A DNA stretch of 64,000 nt from Terfezia claveryi (lineage: Eukaryota > Ascomycota > Pezizomycetes > Pezizales > Pezizaceae): contig WHUX01000135.1 of the NCBI GenBank assembly GCA_015179025.1, positions 1 through 64,000 on the forward strand. The letters run 5' to 3'. Shown here one piece after another: positions 34,096 through 45,465 of the stretch. The position numbers and the translations under genes were made by a program. Under the pieces are notes generated by a model. It worked only from the letters and a program-made list of their open reading frames with translations. It did no database searches and was not told the origin of the DNA. How positions within the stretch are numbered: the first letter of the stretch is position 1; the number at the start of each line of letters is the position of its first letter.

Positions 34096-34230
34096 TCTAT
34101 ATTTTTATAAATTCCAAGTGCGTTATGTACCAAATGCAGTAATTAAAAAAATTGCCCGTGATGATCATAGTAGGTGCTACCCGCGGGAGGCATATGCTGC
34201 CCACGGGCGGCCGATGCCCAGAACATATAT

Positions 34231-34955
34231 GCATCGTCCTACTAACATTTTGTGCGCATGTATCCATAAAACTGTAACTCCTCTTCGGGGATTAGGGTCA
34301 TCTGGTCCAGCGCTGGATAATGTGTCCGTGCAAGGTAAAAGTATATGTGATAGTCCCGGCTTACTGTGAGAAAATTTGAGCTGTGCCTGTGCAGCCCAAA
34401 CTCCGTCAACTTCCTTGTAGGCCAACTCGGCAAGCAGCGGCTGCTCCATTGATGCTCCTTGTGTGGCTTCGTCCTCACCATTCTCCTCCTGAGAAATATC
34501 ATGCTTTACCTCACCCCAGTTATATAGAATAGTTTTACCCTCTGTTAGTTCACCTAGCGATTCAGAACATCATTCTCTGATAATATGCATCCGGGCACTT
34601 TGACCAGAACATCTGGCACATCGTATCCAATCTGGTACTTAAAGTTGAAGATGGGTCCCTTGTGTATTATTTCGAGGGGTGGGTCTGTAGGGCAGGATTT
34701 GCTGCCTCGCGAAATTCACAATAATTCGCAAATAGCTCCTTGCAAGATGCCTCCAGGTGATTGCACTGAAGTTGAATTTTGAGCAGTATCTGTGGAAAAG
34801 AGGTTAGTATAATGATTACAGGCTCAGGTTGGCACCTGCTATTTACTTTGCTCGAAGTACATGCTACCCTTGCTGCTGTTTGGCTGTTCACTTCTCCCCA
34901 GGAAAGGTTCTTGCTGTCCGTTTCTCTTCCTCTCGTAAGGTATAGAGACAAACCG
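34231..34955 (-). pseudogene. unrecognised gene fragment next to the Ginger-like element
   Basis: Minus-strand pieces LEIIHKGPIFNFKYQIGYD-VPDVLVKVPGC and GEDEATQGASMEQPLLAELAYKEVDGVWAAQ...RRGVTVLWIHAHKM look like normal protein. They are joined by a stretch that could be an intron (34500-34565, GTGAAC...TTTCTCAG). A TAG precedes the donor and the frame runs into the transposon boundary. No family recognised. It may be a host gene cut by the transposon. Confidence 0.35.
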
Positions 34956-37501
34956 AGGACTTTGCAGCTGAGAAAGTGCAGTGGAGTGGAGTGGAGTGGA
35001 GCAGGGTATGTATGGCGGAGGGTAGCCTCGTACCCAGGTTAATATTTTTGTAAGTGTTCGTGACCTCGCAACTCCCCCCATAGACAACATACTGGTTAGT
35101 ACGAGGCTAGGCGGAGGGTGTGGTGGAGGTAGTCTGGTTGGCACAACACCCTCCTTTGGAGGGGTGGAGGAGGGTGGGGAGAGGCCTAGTCTGGTTACTA
35201 GGAGAGGCGGGAAAGGCCAAGGAGGGTTTATCTAACTAACTTTTTTAAGGTTCCTGTGGCTGTGGATGGAGTATTAGTGTATCCGAATTTATCAGCCTCC
35301 TGAACTCTGTCCTGTGGCGTCGTCTTATTATTACTGGACTCTTTCTCTGTCTTTCTCTTGTCCCTTCTTCCTCTCGCTTGGCTTCACAATTATAGAGTTC
35401 TGTCTTCTGTTTCAGTTTTCTTTATGTGCGCGGTGTTCAGTCTGGTTGTACCCGTACTTGTGTTGTTCTTACCCGATACAGTCTTCATTCTATTTGGCAG
35501 GCCCTGGCTAGATTCAGGGTAACTCTCTTTAAGAAATCGTTAAGATACCCCGTGAATTGGCCTGTGTGGTTGCGGAGTTATTTCAAGTCATTCCCTAGAA
35601 AAATTCAGAGTTGGTTTCCTATACAGCTGGAGTCTAATACCATACCTATCTCTCTCGGAACCCCCAGTACGTGATCCCCAGGCTCCCGCCTCCCTCCCAC
35701 GCAGATGAATTACCAATGACGGTATCCCGGCAAGAGATCCCAATTTCATTTGACGGAAAAGGTTTTATGGGCACTACAAGTCCTCCAACGAATACTAACG
35801 CCATTCGAGAATCACAGAAAACAGCACGGTAGTGGATAAAAAAAATTCGGCAGAAAAAGAAACTATGAGAGATCAAGGAGAGGACGCAAGAAACGGTAAT
35901 CAAGGAGGGATTAGGAGAGAGTTGAGGAGAAAACTATCTTCAGGGATGTTACAAGAAGCTTAAGACCACAGGGTGAGCAGTGATTGTTTCAATGGGAGAG
36001 ATAGTATGGAGACTGAGACAGAGCCATGAGAGGAACGCCAACTAGATCCTGACTTCGGCTCCCACCTCATATTCTCCCTTCTGTTATAATAATTCATTCT
36101 GAAGGAAACACTAGATTTAGTCTTGGTACAACCAACAGATAAAGTATGGGTTTGAGGAAATATGTTGCTAAACTCGATAATCTACATATGTACTCTAATA
36201 CAGGCTACAAACTATTTGGTTAATGGCCTTTGATTCCCACCTTGAAAAACCTCGCGGGAAGTTTGGTATTTATTTAAATTCATTCTGAATAGCCAACAAA
36301 CTTAAGACACATATATATAGAAAATCTGGGAGGGATCCTTCCTTCTGTGGCACGTTGAGTTTCGACTTAGATACATGTGTAGAACCCGTAAATTTAACGC
36401 GGAAGGGAATATATCACACTCAAGCCTTTGATAAAGTTTACATTTTAATCTGCTCCCTTACATTCTATTCCCTACATTCATGCTCAAAATATATACCATC
36501 AATGATATGTGGACTGTACAGTATTACCCTAAAGTAATCTATTTTGATATTCAAATCTTACCCTAACGCAAAGTTGTAGTCATTCCGTAATCTACTTTTT
36601 TATCTTCCTTACAAGAATTTTTTGGGTTTGGTTCTGTCTCGTCTATAGGAGACTTATATCCCGAGATCGGCGGCCATGTAGCGCTACAAAGTATACACCC
36701 CCCTCCCCCCACATTGGCCTTGACCCACCCAAACCAGATGCAAGATTTTAGCAAAGGGACTATCTGGTGTGTTTTACGAGTAGATGTATATATATATATG
36801 GGTGTGTATTTGCACATATATGACCTTCATTAAAATCCGGAAATGATTGGTGATGGTGCCAGTGTTAGGTTTCATATGAAGACTGGAATTCCACACATCT
36901 CACAGAACTGACTCGAATTTCTGGGTTCACCTGCTCCTGGAATCCGAGAAACGACATAGCTGAAATTTCGTGGGGGGTAAGGCGTTGGAGTATCATCCTG
37001 CATGAATTTGACTATTTCTGCTACTTTATCATCATGACGTTAATAGAGACTAAAAAGCTAGCTGGTTGGCACCTAAAAAGCCCGAGACCATTGCCAAGCC
37101 CACCTATCCCACTGCTATACCTTATCACAGTATCACTACCACAGCTCAAGATTTTCACAGCAATCCTTCTATTAAGCCAGCCAAATATATTACTATACCA
37201 CGAACTAAAACTAACTAGCCACACATGTATCTAATTCATTGGTGCCAAACCTTATAGTAGTAACGCCCCATCAACAGTCAGCCCCGAGCAACAAAGGGAA
37301 AATAGTGAACGATGCCAAATATCACACGAAATTGACGAAGAAGTATAATCACAGGCATAGCAAGCAATGCAAGTGTAACAACAGCCTAGAAAACAGATAT
37401 GCACAAAAATAAAAGCATAGTATAAAAATTACCATTCCTCCTCACGACCAACGCCTTACCATAAATCGCTCAATTCAAACATATCCCAACCCCACTCACT
37501 C
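34956..37501. other. gene-free stretch with simple repeats
   Basis: GTGGA repeats at about 34979-35002; two copies of TAGTCTGGTT at 35130 and 35187; otherwise no supported gene on either strand. Confidence 0.45.
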
Positions 37502-39517
37502 CTACCTCCTTCCCCTCGGAGCCTTCGCCTTCCCCTTTCCTTTCTCATCCACCTTACCTCCCAGCCCGGCAAGCTCCGCCCTAATGGCCCTCTCCCAAGC
37601 CCTCCCACCGTCCTCCGCCAACAAATCCCATCCATACTTCTCCACAACAGCAAAAATCGCAGCCTCAGTTTTCAACCACTTCGCCTCCTCGGCCGAATTC
37701 CTTGTATTTACCCTCCCTTGCTCTTCCTCACGTTTCGCATCCCAGTCCCTCTGGACTGCATCCCTTTCCTCTTGCAAAGTATTCTCCGCCTCAGCTTTAG
37801 CCACGTCAATATATTTCCTAGCATTTTGACCAAAGTAGGAGTGGCTCAAAGGCGTGGAGCCATATTGGTAATTACCAGTAATGAAAGCTGGATGATAGGT
37901 ATAGGTTGGTGCAGGGGGGTTCGGATGCTCAAAATTGTCATACGTGACATCCTGGATATAGACTGGATAGTGCAACCAGCTCCAAGGAGTGTTGAATGCT
38001 CTGTACTCCTCAGACTCCAGAACATCCCCCATTTCAACAACTGCCCTAGCCCTCCAGGTATCCCTCAACTGAGCATAACTAAAGGTCGGTGGCTCCACAC
38101 CCTCCCGACTAAACTGTTGAATAAACGCCTCAAACAAACAGTAATCAATGGGGTCTGCCCACTCTGCAATACCATATGCCCTCAACTTCGGTATGGTGTC
38201 ATGGTCCATAAACTGGTATACTTCACCCGTGTAACCTTTGCGGCAAAATATCATTTGCTCAAGGTCGGAGCCAAAATCGGCAGAGTAATTCTTGATCGGA
38301 ATGTTGTCGATTGACGCATCTTTGATTCCGGTGATAGTCAATATTCCACAGCTATAGTTATTTCTGTCATTTATTATATCGTTACATGCGTCATATGTGG
38401 CGTCCAAGTCGCCAACCCCGCGCCTGAGGCTGTCTTTGTAGTCGTATTGTCCCTGCCTCTCAGGGTCGTTGCTTTTAACGAGGTATAAAATACGCTTGAA
38501 GCGAAACTGGTCTCCAACCCATTCCAAAGTTCTCTTGATCGTGAAGTCATAGCATTCCAGGAAGTGATTAAACTTCATAAGCCTCTCGAGAAACTCATAG
38601 CATCGAGAATCTGACGGTGCCCTATCAATGTGATGAATAAATGGAGCGTTAAAGTTATCTACAAAAGTAATGCCTAGTTTTTTTAGCAATAAGTCTCCCC
38701 GGATCCAGGAAATCGCACTGCACTTTCTTTGTTGTTCAAAAAGATGATATTCATAGCGCTTCAAGCAAGTCGCAGGATCGAGTCCATTCTGTTGAGCAAG
38801 GCGGTGAAAATAATGTCTCTTCTTAAATTTGTTTTCCTCTTTCTTCGCCCTCCTAAACTCGCATTTATCCGATTTTGTATTGAGGTAGTCATCAATATCC
38901 TCAATGCCGTGCTTTTTAGAAGCCAGCCGGCGGACATCATCCTCCATGAACATCGTCGTGAAGGTGTTATTTTGCATGAACTGACCATAGCGTAGGCCCT
39001 GTTTCTGTGGGATGATTCCATCCTTTGTTTCTGCCATCTCCCGTGGACCACCAAGAGTGCTAGGGAGCACCCCGCCAAACAGATCCTCTTTCTTGATGGA
39101 GTATTTCTTAATTGCCTCGGTCATGGTAATCTTTTGTGGCCAAATGATTCTGTCACATTTGACACAGCACACCAACGTGGAGTCCATGATTGCACGTCTG
39201 CCTGATGCCTTACCGCAAGCAAAGCAGTGCTTCATAGACGCATTAAGCCAGATTTTGAGAAGCTTGGGGGTCAAGAGAGAAAGGTCGCGTTTGGGATCGG
39301 CGAGAGCCTGCTGATGCTTCCTCGACACAGAGCTAGCGTTGCAATTAAGAATTTGAAGTCGAAGATACGGAAGTAGGGCATTGCGAAAGGTTTGAGAAGT
39401 CTGAGATAGGGCGAGGAAGGGGTGGCCCCCGATTTTGACTCCAGGAGGAGAAAGGGGTGCGAGATATTCGAAAATTAGAAAGTAGAGCTCAAGGGGAAGC
39501 TGCTCGATCTGGGACAT
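37502..39517 (-). CDS. F-box protein with a four-cysteine zinc-binding region, 671 aa
   Basis: Intact single-exon frame. Residues 4-50 (EQLPLELYFLIFEYLAP...LSQTSQTFRNALLPYL) fit an F-box, which docks substrates to SCF ubiquitin ligases through Skp1. A C-x2-C...C-x2-C cluster (CFACGKASG...VCCVKCD) follows near residues 98-120, with ITMTEAIKKYSIKKEDL after it, reminiscent of the XPA-like helix found in some F-box proteins. The C-terminal third has a charged coiled-coil stretch (KAEAENTLQEERDAVQRDWDAKREEEQ) and a lysine/arginine-rich end. No target-binding repeats are seen, so the substrate is unknown. Codon use is even and free of stops. Confidence 0.85.
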   Translation of the reverse strand: MSQIEQLPLELYFLIFEYLAPLSPPGVKIGGHPFLALSQTSQTFRNALLPYLRLQILNCNASSVSRKHQQALADPKRDLSLLTPKLLKIWLNASMKHCFACGKASGRRAIMDSTLVCCVKCDRIIWPQKITMTEAIKKYSIKKEDLFGGVLPSTLGGPREMAETKDGIIPQKQGLRYGQFMQNNTFTTMFMEDDVRRLASKKHGIEDIDDYLNTKSDKCEFRRAKKEENKFKKRHYFHRLAQQNGLDPATCLKRYEYHLFEQQRKCSAISWIRGDLLLKKLGITFVDNFNAPFIHHIDRAPSDSRCYEFLERLMKFNHFLECYDFTIKRTLEWVGDQFRFKRILYLVKSNDPERQGQYDYKDSLRRGVGDLDATYDACNDIINDRNNYSCGILTITGIKDASIDNIPIKNYSADFGSDLEQMIFCRKGYTGEVYQFMDHDTIPKLRAYGIAEWADPIDYCLFEAFIQQFSREGVEPPTFSYAQLRDTWRARAVVEMGDVLESEEYRAFNTPWSWLHYPVYIQDVTYDNFEHPNPPAPTYTYHPAFITGNYQYGSTPLSHSYFGQNARKYIDVAKAEAENTLQEERDAVQRDWDAKREEEQGRVNTRNSAEEAKWLKTEAAIFAVVEKYGWDLLAEDGGRAWERAIRAELAGLGGKVDEKGKGKAKAPRGRR

Positions 39518-40163
39518 GATGTGAGAGCGCGAGCTTGACCTCCAAACTGATCTTGGTATGCGGAGACCTCTTTCCTTGTGCTGTGTTGTGGCAGGCTATT
39601 GTTGTCGAGAACTTCTGCTGCAGGAAGGATACGTCAGCCCCAGCTCCAAACATCATTGGCCAATGCCCCTGAGAACTATACCGTCACCACCGCCTCTCAC
39701 CAGTCGCGCCCTCACCTGTCGCCTCTCGCCTGTCACCTCCCCACAGACAAGACCAGCTACAACCGGGAAAAGAGAGAAAGATGTACGCGTCACGATACCA
39801 ACAAACGTGCAGGCAAGCTCAGTGAAGGCGTTGGAGGTGGCTGTTTGATGATGCAGTGAGTTTCAGCTGATTCTGGGGTACCTAGCCTGGGCCTGAAGCT
39901 GGGTAGGCCCGTTCTCGGGGGGTATAGTCTGGTGTAGTCTGGTTGGCACAGTCTGGTAGCTCTGGACATGAAGCCCTCCGAGCGTCGTGCAGAGCCCCAT
40001 GCGTGTCCCCAGCTCAACTACCCTCAGCTACTGTACCTGACGTGAGATGACTGTCTGAGACGCCAAGTGCCAATATGGCAACCGTACATACCCGAGAACG
40101 GTTTATTAGTCTGCTTGGCAATACGGTTTATACCTAAGTAGGTATTCATGTTAGTGCTTTCTA
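39518..40163. other. intergenic stretch with TAGTCTGGTT termini
   Basis: Upstream region of the F-box gene. Partial termini at 39924-39949, including a full TAGTCTGGTTGGCAC at 39935-39949. No gene. Confidence 0.45.
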
Positions 40164-40262
40164 GTCTGGTTGGCACGTGCTTTTCATACGCACTGAGCTC
40201 CATTCCTTTATAGTAGCGTTAAAGAGACCCGAATTTAGGCGGGGATGTTGTGCCAACCAGAC
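40164..40262. mobile_element. 99-bp MITE with 13-bp perfect TIRs and TA duplication
   Basis: GTCTGGTTGGCAC at the left and GTGCCAACCAGAC at the right are perfect inverted repeats, flanked on both sides by TA (40162-40163, 40263-40264). The size, TIR and TA duplication are those of Tc1/mariner-type MITEs. Confidence 0.85.
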
Positions 40263-40264
40263 TA

Positions 40265-42043
40265 CCGAATCGCAGTCTGTTGCCTCTTGGGGGAGTTACT
40301 TGGCGTTGTTGCGTGCACATGATCTCACGAATGCTACAAAATATTAACCTGGATACGAGGAATCAACCATCATCACCCGCGGAGAAAGTCGGACAGCCTC
40401 ACGGAATTCGATATCACGGCCATCAATTCCCAGTTGAGCACCCTTGTCATTATAGCTGCTTACCCCGCATTGCCCCCAGCCCTACCCCCAGCCGACTGTT
40501 TCTAACCAGACTAGGTAGGTACTGCTTCTGTAGAGTAGAGAGTACCGTCTAACTACAGTAAGTACCTATCATACCTAAGTATTGGGGTTTCTCAAATTCT
40601 CAAAAGGACTAAGTATCATCGGGGCTTGAATTCCAATTCGCTTAGCAATAATATATAAGCTTGAAGCCCCACATATTATACAGCTACATTTCTCTGTAGG
40701 AGTTATGGTTTATCCATGTATTATTCACAGTAGCACGCAACCCTAAATAAATCGAATCAGCACAAGAGGCAAGCTTCCTTCATGCGCCCAGTGTAGATCA
40801 CCATATTCGTTATGTTATCTTGCAGCACCTGGAGCTTTTGCGGCAGACGTCTGCGAGTGCAAGTGCTTCAACTTCACGAGCTGCCCGCTTTGGAAGTTCC
40901 ATAGCACCTACCAGTGGATGACTTTTAGTAAATGGGAATTTTCTTTGAATTCATTTTCCTCGCTCCGGAGAGCACGCTTTTTCAGGTCAAGATAGCAGCA
41001 GCTACATGGACCAAGGTACTCTATGTTATGTATATAGCAAGAACTCCGAAAACAGACAAGAGAATAATCAACCTGTTGGAACCTCCCAAGCAGCAATATC
41101 CTGTACCAGGCCCCATTTCAAGTCGTTCCCATCCATATATGCATGCGACACTCCCTCCTTCGACGTCGATGCCACCTAGCGAGCGAATCACAGATATGTA
41201 TCTCCTGAAATATTGCTCCAGTCAGCGTGACATTATAGCGATGATCTCCAGCCGACGGATGCGGATGAGTGCTTTTCGTTCCCCCATCCCCCAAGATGAG
41301 GGTGTGCACCCTACAGTCGTAGGTAGACTGCTGGAATATCAGCGCAACCATTTCAGCTCCAGCTATCCCTCCTCAACTCCCTCCAAAGTGGATGGTCACG
41401 ATAGTAGTCCCCGAACCCGAACCACCTTGTTTTTGCCTACCAAGCTATAGCTGTATTGTGCTGCCGCTTTCTTCAATTTACCTCTTGCTGTGCTACCTCC
41501 TGCCTCACGACAGATTAGCTCTAGAGCCTGTCACAGAGCAGTATACCAGTGGATATACAGCCCTTCCCTTTCGCAAGGGACAGACAGACACAACGACAGC
41601 ACGGACTCCACACCCTCTCGTGCGTTCAAGGTACGCCATAACCTTTTCTTGAATTTGCTTTTCCTGTCAGTGCAGTCGAGCTAGGACCTTGTCGCGAAGC
41701 CACGTTAGCGATGTTTGCGTCGGGGACTCGTGTAAAGCTAAAACATTCTTAGCGAGTCATCGTCATACTAAATCACTCGTCACGCTCGTCACACTCGTCA
41801 CACTCGTCACACTACCCGCTTAGGTTGTCATCATAAGCCGCCACAAAAAGGGCACCTAGCTTAGTCTGGTTCTTAAGCTTCATTCGACGGCTTTCCATCA
41901 CAAGCTTCGACAAACTTGTGGACACTGAACGTTTCGAGCCAAAAACCCATACTCTTCTTTCGGACCCTTCGATCTGAATCTTTTAGACGGTTTCTGCTAT
42001 CCTTCATCTTCTAGTTCTATTTCTTTCTTTGTGCAGCTCCACC
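40265..42043. other. gene-free stretch and carrier-gene promoter region
   Basis: Contains AACCAGACTA at 40504 and TAGTCTGGTT at 41862, and CACTCGTCA-type tandem repeats at 41774-41814. A plus-strand 172-codon frame at 40932-41450 has no recognisable domain and is not supported. Confidence 0.4.
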
Positions 42044-43137
42044 ATGGCTCCTGCAATTACCCACGATCACCCCTCCTCGATTGTCGACAACATCAAGCAC
42101 CACCGCCTAACCAAGACCGTTCTCCCATTCATCAATGGCGGTCTCTCTGGCATGGCCGCAACAACCATTATCCAGCCCATCGACATGATCAAAGTACGTA
42201 TCCAGCTCGCCGGAGAAGGTTCTGGAGCTACTGCAGCCAGAAAGATCAAAGCCAGTCCACTAGCCATCACCAGACAGATCATCGCCTCTGGGAACATTCT
42301 CGATCTTTATTCGGGCCTTAGTGCAGGGTTGCTGAGACAAGCAGTGTATACGACTGCACGAATGGGTTTTTTTGGCACGTTTATGAATCATTTTAATCAT
42401 AAATCCATGAAAGAAAGTCGTGAGGTCACGTTTGGGGAACGTGCAATTGCGTCTCTCTCGGCTGGGGGTCTGGGTGCGATTTTGGGGAATCCAGCGGATT
42501 TGGCATTGATCAGGATGCAGTCTGATGGGCTGAGGCCAGTGGCTCAGAGAGCGAACTACACCGGGGTCATAAATGCTCTTTCGAGAATCTCAAAGACAGA
42601 GGGAGTCACAGCACTATGGAATGGGTGTCTTCCGACTGTGGCGAGGGCGATGGCATTGAATTTTGGTCAGTTGGCTTTCTTTTCAGAAGCGAAGGCGCAG
42701 TTGAAGAGGTTTGATGGGACGCTGTCAAGGGGACAGCAGAGTCTGGCAGCCAGTATGGTAGCGGGATTCTTTGCGAGTTTCTTTAGCCTGCCGTTTGATT
42801 TTGTGAAGACGAGACTGCAGAAGCAGGTATGTTGTGTTTCATCCCATGGGGGACTAGTTTTATCTGTTTGTGGAATGCTGACTATGTACGCAGGGTAAGG
42901 GCGTGGAAATGAGGTATAATGGTGTGCTGGACTGCGTGAAGAAGGTTATTAAGGAGGAGGGTATTGGGAGGTTCTACAGAGGGTTTGGTACATATTATGT
43001 TAGAATTGCACCGCATGCTATGTTGACGGTGAGTGCCCCAGCATTACCAACTCTTGCTTCGATGGGCTGAGCTGATTTATATGCTCGCCGTGCAGGTACT
43101 GTTTGCGGATATGCTCGCTTCGTGGACGAGGTGGTAA
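42044..43137 (+). CDS. mitochondrial carrier, 2-oxoglutarate/malate-carrier type, 319 aa, three exons
   Basis: Exons 42044-42826, 42894-43028 and 43096-43137, introns 67 and 67 nt (GTATGT...GCTGAC...CAG; GTGAGT...CAG), total 960 nt. Three solute-carrier repeats carry the P-x-[DE]-x-x-[KR] signatures PIDMIKVRI, PADLALIRM and PFDFVKTRL. PFINGGLSGMAATTIIQPID is close to the oxoglutarate/malate carrier (SLC25A11 class), an inner mitochondrial membrane exchanger of the malate-aspartate type shuttle. The start has a strong context, CACCATGG. Six membrane spans are expected. An upstream TTG frame extension to 42029 is not used. The most likely substrate is inferred from similarity only; dicarboxylate carriers are the alternative. 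Confidence 0.9.
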
Positions 43138-43969
43138 GCAGCCGACTCATTCGTCAGTGAGAACTATCACCTTGGGCGATGGATTCTAGGGATGGATAGT
43201 TACGATGCTGCAGCTCCGGTATGGCATGGCGTATATGGGGTAGTTTTTGCTTTTCTCTGCTTGATGTTATGACTCCTCTCTTGTTTTAATTGGTACTGGC
43301 GGGACTTCCTTCGTGGGGTTGAGGCTCCTTAGTATGGTCAGTTATGCAGATGATGCCGGTGTTTTGCTGATATACCAGGACTCATTGATGCTTTAGGCTG
43401 ATGGTGGGATGGATTGGTGAGGCGGTACTCCGTAGAAGATTGAAGATTACTGCGATAGATGCTCTTGTTTGGTAGACGAATGGACGTTCAGCTCGAATTA
43501 AAGTGCAAACCAGACTATGAATAATCTCAAACTGAACTGAGCTGAAAATTATGGGTGGAGCCAGGTTTTTTTTTTTTCTCTTCATCAAATCTCTTTTTTT
43601 TTTCCCTGCTCTTTGCTGGCAACGAAACGGAAGCGGAACATGGTTTTTCCGGTGTCTAACTAGACATTCGGTGGTGTAACATCTCAAGGGACTACACTCT
43701 ACGGTATAGACACTACTTATTTACGAAGATATCCAAGGTTTCGAAGATATCGAAGATATCTCGATCGAGGACTGCCAGGTAGTCTAAATTATTATGGCAT
43801 GACTATAGCTGCATCGAGTCTTGGTCACGAGGTGGCTTAGCTTAGCTCGGCGCAGGCAACACAGGTTGGCTTACGACGACAAGCTGTAATAGAGACTCAA
43901 ATACCAGAGATTCTCACGAGAACAGAAACGTTATTTCATATCGTGATTATCGTATTGTTGACTATCACA
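43138..43969. other. gene-free stretch
   Basis: No gene. Poly-T runs at 43567-43577 and 43589-43600, AACCAGACTA at 43508, and GAAGATATC repeats at 43725-43760 on the way to the next gene. Confidence 0.5.
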
Positions 43970-45465
43970 ATGGGGAATCCTAACGCCGACGCCTCCCCGG
44001 CTCTCTCCGCCAGCAAGCCAGCAACATCCGATGCCCCTAGTGACCTTCCCTCCAGTTCCGGTCCCTGCAAGCCCACCCTGCCGACAAACCTCCTCGACGT
44101 CGACCCCGACACCTCCCCGCATCTTGACGAGCCCCTCCCAAGCTACGAACACTCCACCTCCCTCCCCGCCTCCAGCCCAACCACCGTGCCAAGCTCCGAC
44201 CCTCCCCCCTTCTCCATCTACCAACCCACCACGCACCCGCATTACCTGAACAACCACCTCGTCACTCACGACCCGCACCTTAACACCGACGGCGAAGCCC
44301 TCTACCAGTTCCTCCTCCAGGAAAACCTTATCCCCCCGATCCAGCATGTACAAGTCCGTGGGAGCCATCAGGTGAGGAATACAGTCTGGGAGACGGATAG
44401 AGAGGGAAGGAGCAAGGCGAAGACAGAGACGAGGACGGTCGAGGATTTTAGATTTAGGCTGGATCTGACGGGGGGGTTGTGGCCCGTGATGCAGGCTCGG
44501 GGTGAAGCGGAGGGGTTGAGTGAGGGTGGGATATTGAAGGTGCTGGGGGATGAGGAGAAAGTCTATAGGGGGGGAGGACGAAGAGTAGGTGGAGGGAGAA
44601 GGAGGGGAAATGTCAGGGGGAAGATACAGATGGGGATAGGAGGAAGTGTTGTGGCGGCAAGAGATGCAAGAGAAAAGGAAAGCAACGTCGGCATGGAAAT
44701 CAACCCTCTACCTCCACTGATACTCCCCAGGAGGAGATGGGGAGGTTACTAGACTCCTCCTTCGACCACGACCACGACCAAGAAGCAGCTCTTCTCCGCA
44801 GCGCCACCCCCTCATCCATTCCAGACTCACAACTCTCCATCCGCGCCTGGGCAGACAGATACTGCCACCTTCCCACCACCCTGAAAGAATTTATCGTCCG
44901 CAAACCCATCACAAACCTCTCCCAGCCCCTCATAACAAACCTCATCACAAATCAAATCAGAGCTACAAATTACCGCGGTGCCATATTAATCTCCTTCCCG
45001 AAACAGAAACATAAAATCGCTATTTATCCTGATACGCAGTTTGCGAGATTGAGGAATAACCCGTGGGTGAGATGGTTTTTTTACTTGACCTTCTTGTGGA
45101 TGGTGACGTGGCCTATTTTGTATTTTTCCACGAGGAAGTTTCATGTGGTGGTGTCGGAGTGGACGTGGGGATGGAAGAGGGAGAAGAGGCTTGTTAGGGA
45201 GGTTGGTGATAATGGGGAGGCCAGGACAGTGGAGAAGTGGGTTTGGCTCGAGGAGGACAGCGAGAGGGAGTGGGTTATGTGGTGGGCACAAGCGGTCAGG
45301 TGTGCTGCAAGAGGGAGGAGGATGGATGATGGTGTGCTTATGGAGTTGGATAGGGAGGAGGCGGCGAGAATAGAGAGAGATTTGGGCGGTAGGGCGTATA
45401 TAGCAGATATTGGGGAGGGAGGGGTATTGGCGGGGATGGTGGGGGGGTGGTCGGGGGTTTGTTAG
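43970..45465 (+). CDS. conserved fungal membrane protein of unknown function, 483 aa, two exons
   Basis: Exons 43970-44686 and 44731-45465, intron 44 nt (GTCGGC...CACTGATAC...CAG), phase 0, total 1452 nt. The first part is P/S/T-rich and disordered (PSYEHS...), followed by a conserved block VQVRGSHQVR...TVEDFRFRLDLTG, then after the intron TNYRGAILISFPKQKHKIAIYP and one clear membrane segment WVRWFFYLTFLWMVTWPILYF. This layout is that of a widespread uncharacterised fungal family, sometimes loosely labelled ABC-transporter protein though no ATP-binding cassette is present here. The donor GTCGGC is weak; without splicing the first frame ends at 44752. Base composition shifts to strongly GC in the middle. 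Confidence 0.72.

Larger units (their letters stand above)
32854..34226. mobile_element. Ginger-like DNA transposon, decayed, TATA target duplication
   Basis: Left end TGTTCTGGGCCGCTC and the inverted right end share TGTTCTGGGC; both begin TGT. TATA flanks both sides (32850-32853 and 34227-34230). Subterminal CCCGCGGG-like blocks match those of 10426-11451. Inside, on the minus strand, is an integrase-like gene fragment. TGT ends, a 4-bp duplication and a Ty3-integrase-like transposase are the hallmarks of Ginger transposons. At 1373 bp it is shorter than an autonomous copy; the N-terminal part of the gene is gone. Confidence 0.75.

Noticed and set aside
40932..41450. 172-codon plus-strand frame
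   Set aside because: No domain, no codon-use support and no splice structure. Too weak to call.
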